DNA of 64,000 nucleotides from Phaeocystidibacter luteus (GCF_008933115.1 NZ_WBVO01000005.1:1-64000), one strand, 5' to 3'; shown: positions 32,645 through 42,443, numbered from the stretch's first letter. Translations and numbers: made by a program. Notes: a model not told the origin generated them from the sequence alone.

Positions 32645-33151
32645 TTATTCGAATGAAATTAGAATTTGATTTTTCTCAACGGCTTGTCCCTTCTCGACCG
32701 AAATGCCCTTGATTTTTCCTGCTGTTGGCGACTTCAAAACGTTTTCCATTTTCATGGCCTCAAGAACCAACAATGGATCACCTTCCTCTATCTCGTCTCC
32801 AATCGAAACGCGAATATCAAGTACCAAACCCGGCATCGGCGCCTTAACCTCGCCAACTTTCTGTACCAAAGCGTCGCTCAATCCCATCTTGTCAAGAAGG
32901 ATGTCAATGTCATCCTGCATCGAAAGGGTATGCGATATGCCGTTCACATTGATAACAGCCGTTTTGTCGGTTTTGTTGAATTCGTGAATCTCCACTTCGT
33001 AGGATCCATCGCCGTAGCGGACGTTAAATCGGTTCGAATCTTGACGAACCACATCGAGTGAATATTCCTGGTCATTGACCTTACCTTCTGACGGATTGTG
33101 AGCATTTGGCTCTACCGTATAGGTTTTATCGTTGGATTGAATCTTCAGCAT
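32645..33151 (-). CDS. biotin carboxyl carrier protein (BCCP domain), stand-alone
   Basis: A 168-residue protein whose C-terminal ~75 residues are a biotinyl domain: VKAPMPGLVLDIRVSIGDEIEEGDPLLVLEAMKMENVLKSPTAGKIKGI. The biotinylated Lys is residue 134 in EAMKMEN. The N-terminal ~85 residues are a separate domain typical of the carrier of acyl-CoA carboxylases (propionyl-CoA or oxaloacetate-decarboxylase type). In vivo it shuttles carboxyl groups between biotin carboxylase and carboxyltransferase. Neither partner gene is adjacent here; the flanking genes are a lipoprotein and, divergently, an aminopeptidase, so the partner subunits must be elsewhere. Confidence 0.88.
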   Translation of the reverse strand: MLKIQSNDKTYTVEPNAHNPSEGKVNDQEYSLDVVRQDSNRFNVRYGDGSYEVEIHEFNKTDKTAVINVNGISHTLSMQDDIDILLDKMGLSDALVQKVGEVKAPMPGLVLDIRVSIGDEIEEGDPLLVLEAMKMENVLKSPTAGKIKGISVEKGQAVEKNQILISFE

Positions 33152-33192
33152 GCCTCAAAATTACTTATTTTTCGCGGCTCTATACGCGTCTT

Positions 33193-35697
33193 ATGAAGAA
33201 CTTCATCTATACCGGAATCGCCCTTGGCCTTTCCATTTTCACAATAGCTCAAACTGAGACTCCACAAGAGTCCTCCGAGCCTGAATTTGCCACTCGCCCA
33301 CTGTACCGCGAATCCGCGGCCAGAACTACCGATGTGGTTCATACCGAGTTAAAAGTGTCCTTCGATTGGGATCACGCCTACCTCAATGGCGAAGCAATAC
33401 TTACCCTCAAGCCCTATTTCTTTGAGCTCGACACGTTCGTACTCGACGCTCAAGGCATGGATATTCACGAAGTGAAGTACGTTTCCGAAGGTCGAAACCA
33501 AGATCTCAAATACGAATACGACGGCTGGAAGCTGCGCATCGCTACGGGAAAAACGCTCACGCGAAACGACCAAATGAAGGTACTCATCAAGTACACCTCC
33601 AAGCCAGATGAGCTCACTGTAGAAGGCGGAAACGCAATCAGCGAAGCAAAGGGTCTGTACTTCATCAACCCACAAGACCACCCTCGCGGATGGATGCGCC
33701 AAGTGTGGACACAAGGCGAGCCCGAAAGTAACTCAGCTTGGTTCCCAACGGTGGACGAACCCAACGAGCGCATGACCCACGAGATTGCTATTACAGTTCC
33801 AAGCGCTTATCAAACCATCTCTAACGGTCGCCTTGATTTCAAAACCCGAAATTCCGACGGTACCCGCACAGATTTCTGGCTGATGGATCAACCCCACGCC
33901 CCTTACCTAGTGATGATGGCCGTAGGCGAGTTCAAAGCACAATCGGACGAGTGGAACGGCATTCCCGTTAATTATTGGGTGGAACCAGAGTATGAAGGCG
34001 TGGCCAGACAAGTGTATCCAAACACGGTCGAGATGCTCGAGTTCTTTTCCGAGCGCCTCGGAACACCTTACCCTTGGCAGAAGTACGATCAAGTTACCGT
34101 TCGCGAATACGTGAGTGGGGCCATGGAGAATACCACTGGGGTAATCTTCGGCGATTTCATGTACGGCGACAGCCTTTCTTGGGCCGACGGCACAGGTGAG
34201 GACGTTGTGAGTCACGAGATGTTCCACCACTGGTTTGGCGACCTCGTAACCTGCGAAAGCTGGGCAAACCTGCCTCTCAACGAATCTTTTGCAACCTACG
34301 GTGAAATCCTTTGGAAGGAATACAAGTATGGAGCCGACGAGGCCGAGTGGCACGCTTATGCCGACCTTCGCGCTTACTTGTCAGAATACAGCCGAGGGAA
34401 GAGTGTCGATATGATCCGATACGACTACAACTCAGTACTCGGAATGTTTGACCGCCACTCCTACTCAAAGGGTGGGAGAATTCTATTGATGCTTCGACAC
34501 ATTCTTGGCGACGACGCATTCTTCGAGGGGCTTCGTGTGTACTTGGAAGACAACGCTTATTCCGCGGTTGAGATTCACAACCTTCGACTCGCCATGGAGA
34601 AAGTGTCTGGTCAAGACCTCAACTGGTTCTTCAACCAATGGTTCTTGGCAAGCGGACATCCAATTTTGAAAGTAGAGCATGAATTCCGCCGCGAATCAGG
34701 TGAATATGTGGTGAAGGTTACCCAAACTCAAGACCTTAGCACTACTCCTCTTTACCGCCTACCAGTGCGAATCGATGTGTATTCTAGCATTGGAACAGAC
34801 AGTTACAATGTGGTAGTAGATGCGGAATATCAAGAGTTCACTTTCGAGGTACTCTCCAAGCCATTCCTCGTTCATTTTGATGCCGATCAATACTTGTTGG
34901 CAGAGATTGAAGAGCAGAAGCCAACGGATTTCTTACTTCATCAACTCGCGCATGGTCCGCATATGATGGACCGCTACGAAGCGATAACAAAGATTGTGGG
35001 TGAAGACGCCAAGGGCGTGCGCAAGGGAATGATTCTGCGTATTGGAATGCAGGACGATTTTCACGCCATTCGCCGATATGCTTTGAATAAAGTAGAAGAC
35101 CTTCCAGAAGGTGAGCTCGCCGGTATTAAGGAAACCGTTCAGTCAATGATGGACGACGAAGACCCATCGGTTCGTGCCGACGCATACGAGGTGTGGTACA
35201 ACGTTTACGGTGAAGGCGATGCTGCATTTTACCGAGATCGAATGTTGAACGAAACCTCTTATGCCGCCAAGGCAGGAGCGTTTGGCGTGTGGAAACAACT
35301 CGATAGAGCTGCCGCTGAATCTTTCGCAGTTGAAAACGCCATACGTACGCGAGGAAGCCTTTCAAGTGCACTTATTCGAACCATCCTTGAAGATGAATCC
35401 GGAGTTGAGGCTTCGAAAGTGGCGAAGATGATTGAAAACGCAGGCGCCGAATGGCAGTCGACGATTCACATTTCACTTCCTAAATATTTATCGCGCTTGA
35501 ACGAATCCGATCGCAAAAGCGTTTTGGAGCAGGTCGATGCCGTGGCACCGTATTTGGGTGAGGCAGCATCGTACTACAACTACGGAATTAGAGTAGCAAA
35601 ATATCAACTAAAACAAGCATTGGACAACGGCGAAATGACTCAAGAAGAATACGATAGTCGTAATTCTGTCTTGGAATCACTTGAGACCATCGAATAG
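33193..35697 (+). CDS. secreted M1 family zinc aminopeptidase
   Basis: The start at 33193 (MKNFIYTGIALGLSIFTIAQ) is the signal-peptide ATG; longer in-frame starts overlap the divergent biotin carrier gene. M1 layout: N-terminal beta domain, GAMEN-like substrate motif SGAMENTTGVIF, then the zinc site HEMFHHWFGD (His341, His345) with the third ligand Glu364 in LPLNESFATYGE, exactly 18 residues after the HEXXH. The C-terminal part is helical, with HEAT-like repeats. It removes N-terminal residues from peptides in the periplasm. At 834 residues the length is that of a full M1 enzyme. Confidence 0.93.
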   Translation: MKNFIYTGIALGLSIFTIAQTETPQESSEPEFATRPLYRESAARTTDVVHTELKVSFDWDHAYLNGEAILTLKPYFFELDTFVLDAQGMDIHEVKYVSEGRNQDLKYEYDGWKLRIATGKTLTRNDQMKVLIKYTSKPDELTVEGGNAISEAKGLYFINPQDHPRGWMRQVWTQGEPESNSAWFPTVDEPNERMTHEIAITVPSAYQTISNGRLDFKTRNSDGTRTDFWLMDQPHAPYLVMMAVGEFKAQSDEWNGIPVNYWVEPEYEGVARQVYPNTVEMLEFFSERLGTPYPWQKYDQVTVREYVSGAMENTTGVIFGDFMYGDSLSWADGTGEDVVSHEMFHHWFGDLVTCESWANLPLNESFATYGEILWKEYKYGADEAEWHAYADLRAYLSEYSRGKSVDMIRYDYNSVLGMFDRHSYSKGGRILLMLRHILGDDAFFEGLRVYLEDNAYSAVEIHNLRLAMEKVSGQDLNWFFNQWFLASGHPILKVEHEFRRESGEYVVKVTQTQDLSTTPLYRLPVRIDVYSSIGTDSYNVVVDAEYQEFTFEVLSKPFLVHFDADQYLLAEIEEQKPTDFLLHQLAHGPHMMDRYEAITKIVGEDAKGVRKGMILRIGMQDDFHAIRRYALNKVEDLPEGELAGIKETVQSMMDDEDPSVRADAYEVWYNVYGEGDAAFYRDRMLNETSYAAKAGAFGVWKQLDRAAAESFAVENAIRTRGSLSSALIRTILEDESGVEASKVAKMIENAGAEWQSTIHISLPKYLSRLNESDRKSVLEQVDAVAPYLGEAASYYNYGIRVAKYQLKQALDNGEMTQEEYDSRNSVLESLETIE

Positions 35698-35710
35698 TCT
35701 CGTAGTTTTG
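35681..35710 (+). promoter_or_regulatory. Bacteroidota-type promoter of rseP
   Basis: TTG at 35681-35683, 19 bases, and TAGTTTTG at 35703-35710 match the -33/-7 pattern (TTG, N19, TAnnTTTG) exactly. The ATG is at 35737. The -33 element lies within the last codons of the aminopeptidase. Confidence 0.7.
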
Positions 35711-35736
35711 TCGTCCATAGAAAGAAATACTCCCCT

Positions 35737-37065
35737 ATGCTCATTCAATTAGCTCAGTTTCTCGCTGGACTTTCATTGTTGATTGTCCTTCACGAATTGG
35801 GACACTTCATACCGGCCAAGTTATTCAAGACGAGAGTAGAGAAATTCTACCTCTTCTTCGATTATAAATTCTCTCTCCTCAAGAAGAAAGTTGGTGGAAC
35901 TACTTACGGAATCGGCTGGATTCCGCTCGGTGGGTACGTCAAGATTTCTGGAATGGTAGACGAGAGTATGGACACCGAAGGGTTGTCGAAAGACCCTGAA
36001 CCGTGGGAATTTAGAGCCAAGCCAGGATGGCAACGCTTGATTATCCTCACGGGTGGTGTGATTGTAAACTTCATCCTAGCCATCGTGATTTACGCAGGCA
36101 TGATGAATTACTACGGAGAGTCTTACCTTCCTACGGAGAACATCAAATACGGACTGGAAGTATCTGAAAGCTTAGAAAATGCGGGCTTCCAGAATGGAGA
36201 CAGAATCCTATCTATTGGCGGGGAGAAGATGGAACGCTATTCAGACCTCAAGCTCTCGCTCTTGGTAGGTTTGGATGAAGAAATTCTAATCGACCGTAAC
36301 GGCCAGGAGGTTTCACTCACCATGACGGACACGACGATTGGTGAAATCATCGAAAGTGGAGGGCATTCAGTAACCTATCGCGTTCCCTTTGTGGTTGATA
36401 CCGTTCTTGCTGATGGTCCAGCTGCGGCTGCAGGCTTCATGAATAATGACAGCATTGTGGCTGTTAACAATGAGTCGATTGTATTCTTTGATCAATTCAA
36501 ACAAGCACTTAAGGAAAGCACGAACGATACGGTGCAGGTTGGCTTGTATCGAAATGGTGAATACATGACGTTGGCGGTTGTGCCAGACAGTTCGAAGATG
36601 ATTCAGCTTGGTCCGAATCGAAACCCCTACAAGTACTTCAACATGGTAGACACCACTTACTCGGGTTGGTCGGCAGTTGAAGCGGGTTGGAACAAAGCGA
36701 CGCGTCAGCTTGGCTTCTACATTAAACAGTTCAAGATTATTTTCTCACCAAACACGGGTGCAGTTAAAGAGATCGGTGGCTTCCGTACGATGATGAATCA
36801 ATATGAAGAAAACAACTGGAACTGGGAGCGTTTCTGGGGCGTTACAGCCTTTATCAGCATCATGCTGGGCTTCCTTAACATCTTGCCAATTCCGGCGCTA
36901 GATGGAGGTCACGTGTTGTTTACTTTGATTGAAATGGCCACTGGCAAGAAGCCGAGCATCAAGTTCTTGGAAATCGCTCAGACGATTGGTTTCTTCCTCT
37001 TGGTTGCGCTTCTGATATACGCCAACCTGAACGACTTCAACGTTTGGGACGTCTTTAGAGATTAA
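35737..37065 (+). CDS. rseP: RIP metalloprotease RseP (site-2 protease)
   Basis: Inner-membrane zinc protease that cuts membrane-embedded anti-sigma factors and remnant signal peptides. The HEXXH motif is HELGH at residues 19-23 within the first helix (LIVLHELGHFIPAKLF). The family motif GIGWIPLGGYVKISGM follows at about residue 60, then a PDZ region (LEVSESLENAGFQNGDRILSIGGE and a second PDZ-like segment). The C-terminal LDG motif ILPIPALDGGHVLF carries the metal-binding Asp. At 442 residues it is a full-length RseP of Bacteroidota type, with tandem PDZ modules. It has its own promoter. No anti-sigma gene is adjacent, although the ECF sigma unit at 42.4-43.0 kb is a candidate client in the same window. 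Confidence 0.95.
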   Translation: MLIQLAQFLAGLSLLIVLHELGHFIPAKLFKTRVEKFYLFFDYKFSLLKKKVGGTTYGIGWIPLGGYVKISGMVDESMDTEGLSKDPEPWEFRAKPGWQRLIILTGGVIVNFILAIVIYAGMMNYYGESYLPTENIKYGLEVSESLENAGFQNGDRILSIGGEKMERYSDLKLSLLVGLDEEILIDRNGQEVSLTMTDTTIGEIIESGGHSVTYRVPFVVDTVLADGPAAAAGFMNNDSIVAVNNESIVFFDQFKQALKESTNDTVQVGLYRNGEYMTLAVVPDSSKMIQLGPNRNPYKYFNMVDTTYSGWSAVEAGWNKATRQLGFYIKQFKIIFSPNTGAVKEIGGFRTMMNQYEENNWNWERFWGVTAFISIMLGFLNILPIPALDGGHVLFTLIEMATGKKPSIKFLEIAQTIGFFLLVALLIYANLNDFNVWDVFRD

Positions 37066-37078
37066 GTCCTAGAAAAGT

Positions 37079-39262
37079 TTAAGCCTTCGCAAGCCATCTT
37101 TCAAGGGTGGCTTGCAGTTCGGCTTTCCGAACCGGTTTGCTCAGGTAATCGTCCATTCCATTATCTAACGCGTGCTCTTTATCCCCCTTCATCGTATTGG
37201 CGGTGAGGGCGATAATTGGGGTTTTCACATTTCGCTTTCGGAGTTCTACCGTGGCTTCTATTCCGTCTAATACAGGCATTTGCATGTCCATAAAGATGAG
37301 ATCGTACGAAGCGGCATCAACCTTCTCGAGGGCGTCCTGCCCATTGACAGCCACTTCTATTTTATACCCAAGGCTTTTGAAGAGCATCGTAGCAATCGCT
37401 TGATTCATGGTGTTGTCTTCAACCATAAGAATTCTGGCTGCAGAATACTCAACCTCTGGATTGCTGGAGGTTTCCAACTGAATCTGCTTCTCCTTTCTCT
37501 GCTCCAGTGCACGACGAATCGTGTTGCGTAGCAATCTATGTCTCACAGGTTTCATTAGGCAATCGAACGCTAGCGCCTGGGCTTCTATCTCCTTAGTGGA
37601 AACGGTGATGTCCGATGAAAGCAAGATCGTGTCATATTCAAATGAATACGTGCGTTGCTTGAGTGCCTTCAAGAAATCCATTCCATTGAATTTGGGCATT
37701 TGATAGTCGAGAAGAATCAAGCGAGGCCGCAAGTCTTCTATGACTTCAAGTGCGCTAAGGCCAGAATTTACCGTGGTCACATTCGCATTCCAACTGGAAA
37801 GAAGTGAGTTTAGGACGAATAGATTGGTCTTGTTATCATCTATCACCAGGCAATCTAAACCCTGGAGGTCAATCGACTTTTCGCGTTCGTATTGAGCGAG
37901 GGCTCCTTTGAATGGAATTTGAAAAGTGAAAATTGACCCGGGGTTATCAGGATCGGAAACATGAGGGTTTGGGCTCTGAGCTCGAATGGATCCACCCATC
38001 AGCTCCACTAACAAGCGCGAGATGGTTGTGCCGAGACCTGTTCCACCAAACTTTCTCGTTGTGCTTCCATCTTCTTGGGTGAAGCTTTCAAAGATCAGCT
38101 CGAGATTCTCAGGCGAAATTCCTATTCCAGAATCTTCAATCGAGAACTCTATGCAAATGCGACCCTCTTCATCGGTACGCTTGTGCTGAACGTTGATAAA
38201 TACCTGACCCTTCTCCGTAAATTTCACGGCGTTCCCAATGAGATTGATAAGGATTTGGGACACCCTCAAAGAGTCGCCATGCAGACTCATTGGAAGGGAG
38301 TCGTCTACCAAATAAATCAACTCCAGATCTTTGTCGGCAGCAAGGAATCGCTGCTGCTCTACAACGTCTTCTATGAGGTCTAGCAATACAAAGTCATGCT
38401 CATTGATTTCGAGCTTGCCGGCCTCAATTTTGGATAGATCTAAGATGTCATTAATGAGCTCTAGCAGAATATTTCCGGACCCTGCGATGATCTTCACGAG
38501 ATCCTTCTGTTGGGCATCAAGTGTGCTTACGTCCAGGAGTTCTGTGGCGCCAATAATTCCATTCATCGGGGTGCGAATCTCGTGACTCATGTTCGCCAAG
38601 AATTCAGACTTAGACCTTGTGGCTTCTTCGGCTTGAACGAGTGCTTCTGAGAGCTCTCTTTTTTGCGACTTTACCGTTTCGATATTCGTCTCCGTTTCTC
38701 TGGTGAAAACGAAGAACATGAAGAAGATGGTTCCGATAACCAGCAAATCGTTCACCAATTGAACGTAGGATAAATACTCCTCTGGTAGTGGAAATACCGC
38801 GTCGTGGGACTTGATCCAAAAATCAACCGCGATGTAAATGGGAATGGAAATAAGGGATAAGGTCCACTTCAAAACAGGCCGATGTTCCCCGCTGAAGAAG
38901 ATGAGTGACATTCCAATTCCGGGGAAGATGTAATACTGAAAATGCGATTCTACTCCGAAGAGTACGGGAAGTGTGATTAAGACGAGGTAAGAGAAAAGCA
39001 GGTAGACTACCCTGGAAGAAGTTGTAAAGCCGAGACTATTCAGAATGAAGGGTAAGGGCAAAATGAGCCCAACAACAACCGCTATATAAGCTAGTATTCG
39101 AGTTTCTTCGAGAGAGAAAAACAGATAGACAAAGACGAGGGAAGCGACACCAATTCCAAGGACAGACAAGCTGTTGACAATCCTTGTGATTTGCGTGATA
39201 TGTGCGGATGAACGGGGAGTTACCCCAGCATCGATGAGCTTGGAAAGCAATCGGGTTCTCAA
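37079..39262 (-). CDS. hybrid sensor histidine kinase with two receiver domains
   Basis: N-terminal ~190 residues contain about six transmembrane helices (SVLGIGVASLVFVYLFFSL, ILAYIAVVVGLILPLPFIL, VVYLLFSYLVLITLPVLF and others). A coiled linker (TVKSQKRELSEALVQAEEATRSK) leads into HisKA with the phospho-acceptor His227 in MSHEIRTPMNG, and a HATPase domain (NLIGNAVKFTEKG N-box, DSGIGISPENLELIF, GGTGLGTTISRLLVELMGG G-box). Two receivers follow: the first has DDNKTN and LLDYQMP, and the second has VEDNTMN and FMDMQMPVLDG with the acceptor Asp659. No dedicated output domain is attached. The ligand is unknown. Confidence 0.93.
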   Translation of the reverse strand: MRTRLLSKLIDAGVTPRSSAHITQITRIVNSLSVLGIGVASLVFVYLFFSLEETRILAYIAVVVGLILPLPFILNSLGFTTSSRVVYLLFSYLVLITLPVLFGVESHFQYYIFPGIGMSLIFFSGEHRPVLKWTLSLISIPIYIAVDFWIKSHDAVFPLPEEYLSYVQLVNDLLVIGTIFFMFFVFTRETETNIETVKSQKRELSEALVQAEEATRSKSEFLANMSHEIRTPMNGIIGATELLDVSTLDAQQKDLVKIIAGSGNILLELINDILDLSKIEAGKLEINEHDFVLLDLIEDVVEQQRFLAADKDLELIYLVDDSLPMSLHGDSLRVSQILINLIGNAVKFTEKGQVFINVQHKRTDEEGRICIEFSIEDSGIGISPENLELIFESFTQEDGSTTRKFGGTGLGTTISRLLVELMGGSIRAQSPNPHVSDPDNPGSIFTFQIPFKGALAQYEREKSIDLQGLDCLVIDDNKTNLFVLNSLLSSWNANVTTVNSGLSALEVIEDLRPRLILLDYQMPKFNGMDFLKALKQRTYSFEYDTILLSSDITVSTKEIEAQALAFDCLMKPVRHRLLRNTIRRALEQRKEKQIQLETSSNPEVEYSAARILMVEDNTMNQAIATMLFKSLGYKIEVAVNGQDALEKVDAASYDLIFMDMQMPVLDGIEATVELRKRNVKTPIIALTANTMKGDKEHALDNGMDDYLSKPVRKAELQATLERWLAKA

Positions 39263-39340
39263 TGGTGTGGCCTAGAGGTGAATTCACGTCTAAGTTACGC
39301 AACCACTGTTTCCTACACATTCAATATTGTAGGAACATTC

Positions 39341-39811
39341 CTAATTTCTGCGGACGCGTCGCTCTGTGATCTCCGTGGTGAGGTCAATCGCAAGCCTCAC
39401 GTTATGGAAGTAATCATACCCACCGATGGCTTCTCCGTCATACTCATACCCACCGAACGAGTAGGTGAGGTAAAATCGATAGTAGCGATACGTGATTGAA
39501 CCGCTATACGTATAGCCGGTTTCTTTATCTAAATCGTCCATGATGAGCATACTTGCTCCTCCTCCGATGTACCAGCCGTGGTGATTGCCCCAGGAGGTGT
39601 AAACAGGGAATCCAAGGTCCATTCCCATGGAAAAGAACTCATCGCTGAAACCCAATTCGTAGTTCATCATGAGCGCATCCCATGTGTAATACCCGAATCC
39701 TATTCCGTAAGATTCAAAGGTTGGAGAATAAGCGCCAGATATGCCGTACTGGGCTGATGAAGTGTAGGAAAACAAGCCGAGAAGAGCAATCCAGAGGAAC
39801 TTGAGTTTCAT
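39341..39811 (-). CDS. small exported beta-barrel-like protein
   Basis: The start at 39811 gives the signal peptide MKLKFLWIALLGLFSYTSSAQ. The rest is Tyr/Gly/Phe-rich with alternating strands (YGISGAYSPTFESYGIGFGYYTWDALMMNYELGFS, YIGGGASMLIM, RYYRFYLTYSFGGYEYDGEAIGGYDYF) and ends with basic residues. It looks like a compact outer-membrane barrel or a surface beta protein. It has no family. It lies downstream of a terminator on the same strand as the lipoprotein at 39943. Confidence 0.6.
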   Translation of the reverse strand: MKLKFLWIALLGLFSYTSSAQYGISGAYSPTFESYGIGFGYYTWDALMMNYELGFSDEFFSMGMDLGFPVYTSWGNHHGWYIGGGASMLIMDDLDKETGYTYSGSITYRYYRFYLTYSFGGYEYDGEAIGGYDYFHNVRLAIDLTTEITERRVRRN

Positions 39812-39871
39812 GAGATGGGTAGGTAGGTTGTTGACTATAAAGTTAGGCAACTCACCGGAAACCTGCTCGGA

Positions 39872-39906
39872 AAAAAGAAAACCACGCCTTGAAGGGGGCG
39901 TGGTTG
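39872..39906 (-). terminator. intrinsic terminator of the sigma/anti-sigma operon
   Basis: Nine-base stem AACCACGCC / GGCGTGGTT with a T-rich run on the minus strand. It lies about 36 bases beyond the stop of the lipoprotein at 39943. Confidence 0.8.
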
Positions 39907-39942
39907 ACTCGTGTTTTAGTTGATGTGCGCTACGCTAGTCCG

Positions 39943-41067
39943 TCATGGGTCCTTCGTAGCAACGGCAATGACGAAGTCTGCATCTTCTATGCGCATTTCG
40001 TCTCCGCTCGCGTCCTTGAGGAGAAATGAGCCGGTCAATCTGACCTTCTTCGTTGGACGACCGTCTAGGTCGTTTTCGTAATCGTTGATTTCTTCAATTT
40101 CAACCACACCTGGTGTTTCGTGAAGGGTGGTAGAATATACTCTTCCAGATTCTGTAGTGTAGGCAACCTCTAGTGTGTGAAACTGCTCAATATCTTCGGT
40201 GAAGTTTGGTTCTACACTGTAATTGAAGTCGACCTGACAAGGATCTGGACCACCTGGAGTTAGTGTGAGTGTTCGGATCATTCCCGTACCCGCTCCGCTG
40301 TTGTGCTGGAAGCTAGCTTCTACTTGAACGTCTTCTACACCATTGATGTTGATGAACTTCTCTTGGCCTTTACCCACGCTATTTCCGCGGATCTTCCAGT
40401 TTACCTCATTGAGCTTCATGTACTCGTTGTTCGGAATGAATACACGGTAACGAGTGTCGGTCACCGATTCAATCATGAAATAGGTGATCTCATCTGGAAA
40501 TCTTGTGTCAATTACACGTGTTGTATGCGCTTCACAAGCAGAGGCATAAACTGTAGTAAGTGTGGTGTACGGCTGCGTAGTTCTGCGCGTAGTGTCCCAT
40601 TCAAATACTGGGTTAATGTCCGTTGTGTGTGCACCGAATTGGAAGCTCCAAATGAAGCTCGAGTAAATCTCGTTGGAGAAAGTCGGTAGTACGGAAATAA
40701 GTACTTCGTCTTGATCTTCCGTTCTTCCTACCGTGGCTTGCAGATTCATCTGGCCCACACGTAGTGTACTGTCCACAGCTGTGGCCGAACCCGTGTTATC
40801 ACCTCTGAATCGCACTGTCCACCCTGAGCGATCCGCCCCGGTAGAATTCATCAACCTACCTTCATAATGAGGCACTCCAGACGATTGGTTGTAATCCGTG
40901 TACATGTAGTACCCGTCCACACCAGCGGCATAATTCTTTTCGTCACCATCTACCAAAGCGTTCGCATAGAACACAGGAACTTCATCCATAGGAGGTAAAG
41001 GTGCGTCCTTGCGGCAACCTACTGCAATGACGAATATTGATATACTGAGTAATCCTATCTTTTTCAT
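39943..41067 (-). CDS. hypothetical lipoprotein at the end of the ECF sigma operon
   Basis: Lipoprotein signal MKKIGLLSISIFVIAVGCRKDAP (lipobox VGC, Cys18). The mature part is about 355 residues of beta-rich sequence with WTVRFRGDN, YSSFIWSFQFGAHTTD and a later strand block (VRLTGSFLLKDASGDEMRIEDADFVIAVATKDP). It matches no family known to me. The start overlaps the end of the barrel protein gene (ATGA at 41064-41067), so it is co-translated with the ECF sigma and its putative anti-sigma partner. As an outer-membrane lipoprotein it could be the surface sensor of that system. Terminator at 39872. Confidence 0.7.
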   Translation of the reverse strand: MKKIGLLSISIFVIAVGCRKDAPLPPMDEVPVFYANALVDGDEKNYAAGVDGYYMYTDYNQSSGVPHYEGRLMNSTGADRSGWTVRFRGDNTGSATAVDSTLRVGQMNLQATVGRTEDQDEVLISVLPTFSNEIYSSFIWSFQFGAHTTDINPVFEWDTTRRTTQPYTTLTTVYASACEAHTTRVIDTRFPDEITYFMIESVTDTRYRVFIPNNEYMKLNEVNWKIRGNSVGKGQEKFININGVEDVQVEASFQHNSGAGTGMIRTLTLTPGGPDPCQVDFNYSVEPNFTEDIEQFHTLEVAYTTESGRVYSTTLHETPGVVEIEEINDYENDLDGRPTKKVRLTGSFLLKDASGDEMRIEDADFVIAVATKDP

Positions 41068-42443
41068 AGTCCAAGCATATAACGCGTTCCTACGCGGAGT
41101 TGAACCTGTCTATTCATTCCCGAATTCGGTCCGTCGAATCCATCTAACAATCCTACTGTTCCGTAAGCTGTAATTCTCCAGCGTTCGGTGAGTCGGTAGG
41201 CGTATCCAAATCTGAGACCTGCATCCACTGGGGCACTTCCAGATTCGGTGGTAAGCGCATTGTATGTGGTTACGGTTGCGGGCTCGAGTCCGTTTTCAAC
41301 TACTGAGGTTGTAGTTCCAACTTCCAAAACGCGTATGCCTGCATACCCTCCAAACTCAATTTCGTGATCGCCAAGTGCATAAACTGCGGTAATAGGCAAT
41401 TCGATGTATCCAAGTCGGCTACTTGTGAATTCACGTGACACTGTTCTTCTGCCGAAGCTGTACGATGTGAAATCGTCCGCTTTACTTTGTCCGTAACTAG
41501 CTCTGTGGCTGTAGAATACACCTGAGCGAACCATCCAATTTTCGGCGAAAGCAAGTTCCACCGGAATACCTCCGTAGAACGAAGGAACGGTACTGTAGTT
41601 GCCATTGCTCATTGAACTCATGTTGAGTCCACCTTCAAGTCCGAACGACCAGCGCATTACGCGGTGACGCGGACGTTGAACGATTGGGCTTTGGTCGTCT
41701 TCGGCTGCCATGGCCACCTCTTCTCCGGCTTCATCAGCGGTTTCTGTCACATCAGAAGAAGTGTTTGCAGCAACAACCTCTTTGGTAGTAACTGCTTCTT
41801 CAGAATTGTCCTCGGACAGATCCGGTGTTGTTTCTGCTACGCCGAGGTTGCTTTCGTTTCCAAGAGTGGAAGCAACTTCTGTGTTTGATGTATTCTGCAC
41901 AGTGGATACTTGAGCCACTTGGGATTGAGATACAGCGACACTTTGCGTTGTGGTCTGCGAAACTTCGGTTTGCGTGAAGCTTGAATTATTAGCCGTGTTA
42001 TTCGAGGTGTTGTTCGCTGAAGCAACATTGGTGGAAGGAGCCACCAGATTCTCATCTGGCTGTGGTTCGTTATAGCCAGAGCGTGGTTGAGGCTCAACAA
42101 TTTCTGAATCGTCGAAAGCAACAGCTGCAGGATCCGCTTGCGGGAGCTCTGCGTTGTCAGCTTCGTTTTCGATTGTAGGGATAGTCGTTTCCGATTGTGA
42201 AGGCCATGCAATGGCGTTTGGCGCGATGGTATCGGAAGGCGAATTCACAACGGAGAACGCTGTAAATCCGAGAATAGCGGCAACCGACGCGGCGGTAGAC
42301 CATCCAATGATGGCTCTACGGCGGCGGCGCTTTTCGCCGGCTATGATAAGACGCTCCGCGCCTTCCCAAGCCGCAGGATTAAACTCAACGGTTCGTTCGT
42401 TGAATTTTTTCCGGAATAATATTTCTAATTCCTTCTCCGTCAT
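41064..42443 (-). CDS. anti-sigma-like inner-membrane segment fused to outer-membrane barrel
   Basis: Residues 1-40 are a charged cytoplasmic helix (KELEILFRKKFNERTVEFNPAAWEGAERLI), followed by an Arg-rich stop and one transmembrane helix (RRAIIGWSTAASVAAILGFTAFSVV, about 42-65). Residues 70-260 are a Ser/Thr/Asn/Glu-rich linker of low complexity. From about 265 a barrel-like domain follows (WSFGLEGGLNMSSMSN, WMVRSGVFYSHRASYG, RLGYIELPITAVYALG, DAGLRFGYAYRLTERWRITAYG) ending QLRVGTRYMLGL. Such a fusion would span both membranes. The gene overlaps the ECF sigma (start) and the lipoprotein (end) by 4 bases each, so it is the likely sigma regulator. Confidence 0.75.
   Translation of the reverse strand: MTEKELEILFRKKFNERTVEFNPAAWEGAERLIIAGEKRRRRRAIIGWSTAASVAAILGFTAFSVVNSPSDTIAPNAIAWPSQSETTIPTIENEADNAELPQADPAAVAFDDSEIVEPQPRSGYNEPQPDENLVAPSTNVASANNTSNNTANNSSFTQTEVSQTTTQSVAVSQSQVAQVSTVQNTSNTEVASTLGNESNLGVAETTPDLSEDNSEEAVTTKEVVAANTSSDVTETADEAGEEVAMAAEDDQSPIVQRPRHRVMRWSFGLEGGLNMSSMSNGNYSTVPSFYGGIPVELAFAENWMVRSGVFYSHRASYGQSKADDFTSYSFGRRTVSREFTSSRLGYIELPITAVYALGDHEIEFGGYAGIRVLEVGTTTSVVENGLEPATVTTYNALTTESGSAPVDAGLRFGYAYRLTERWRITAYGTVGLLDGFDGPNSGMNRQVQLRVGTRYMLGL

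Noticed and set aside
37197-38585. Open frames antisense to the hybrid histidine kinase
   Set aside because: Shadows of a clearly coding gene with full domain motifs.
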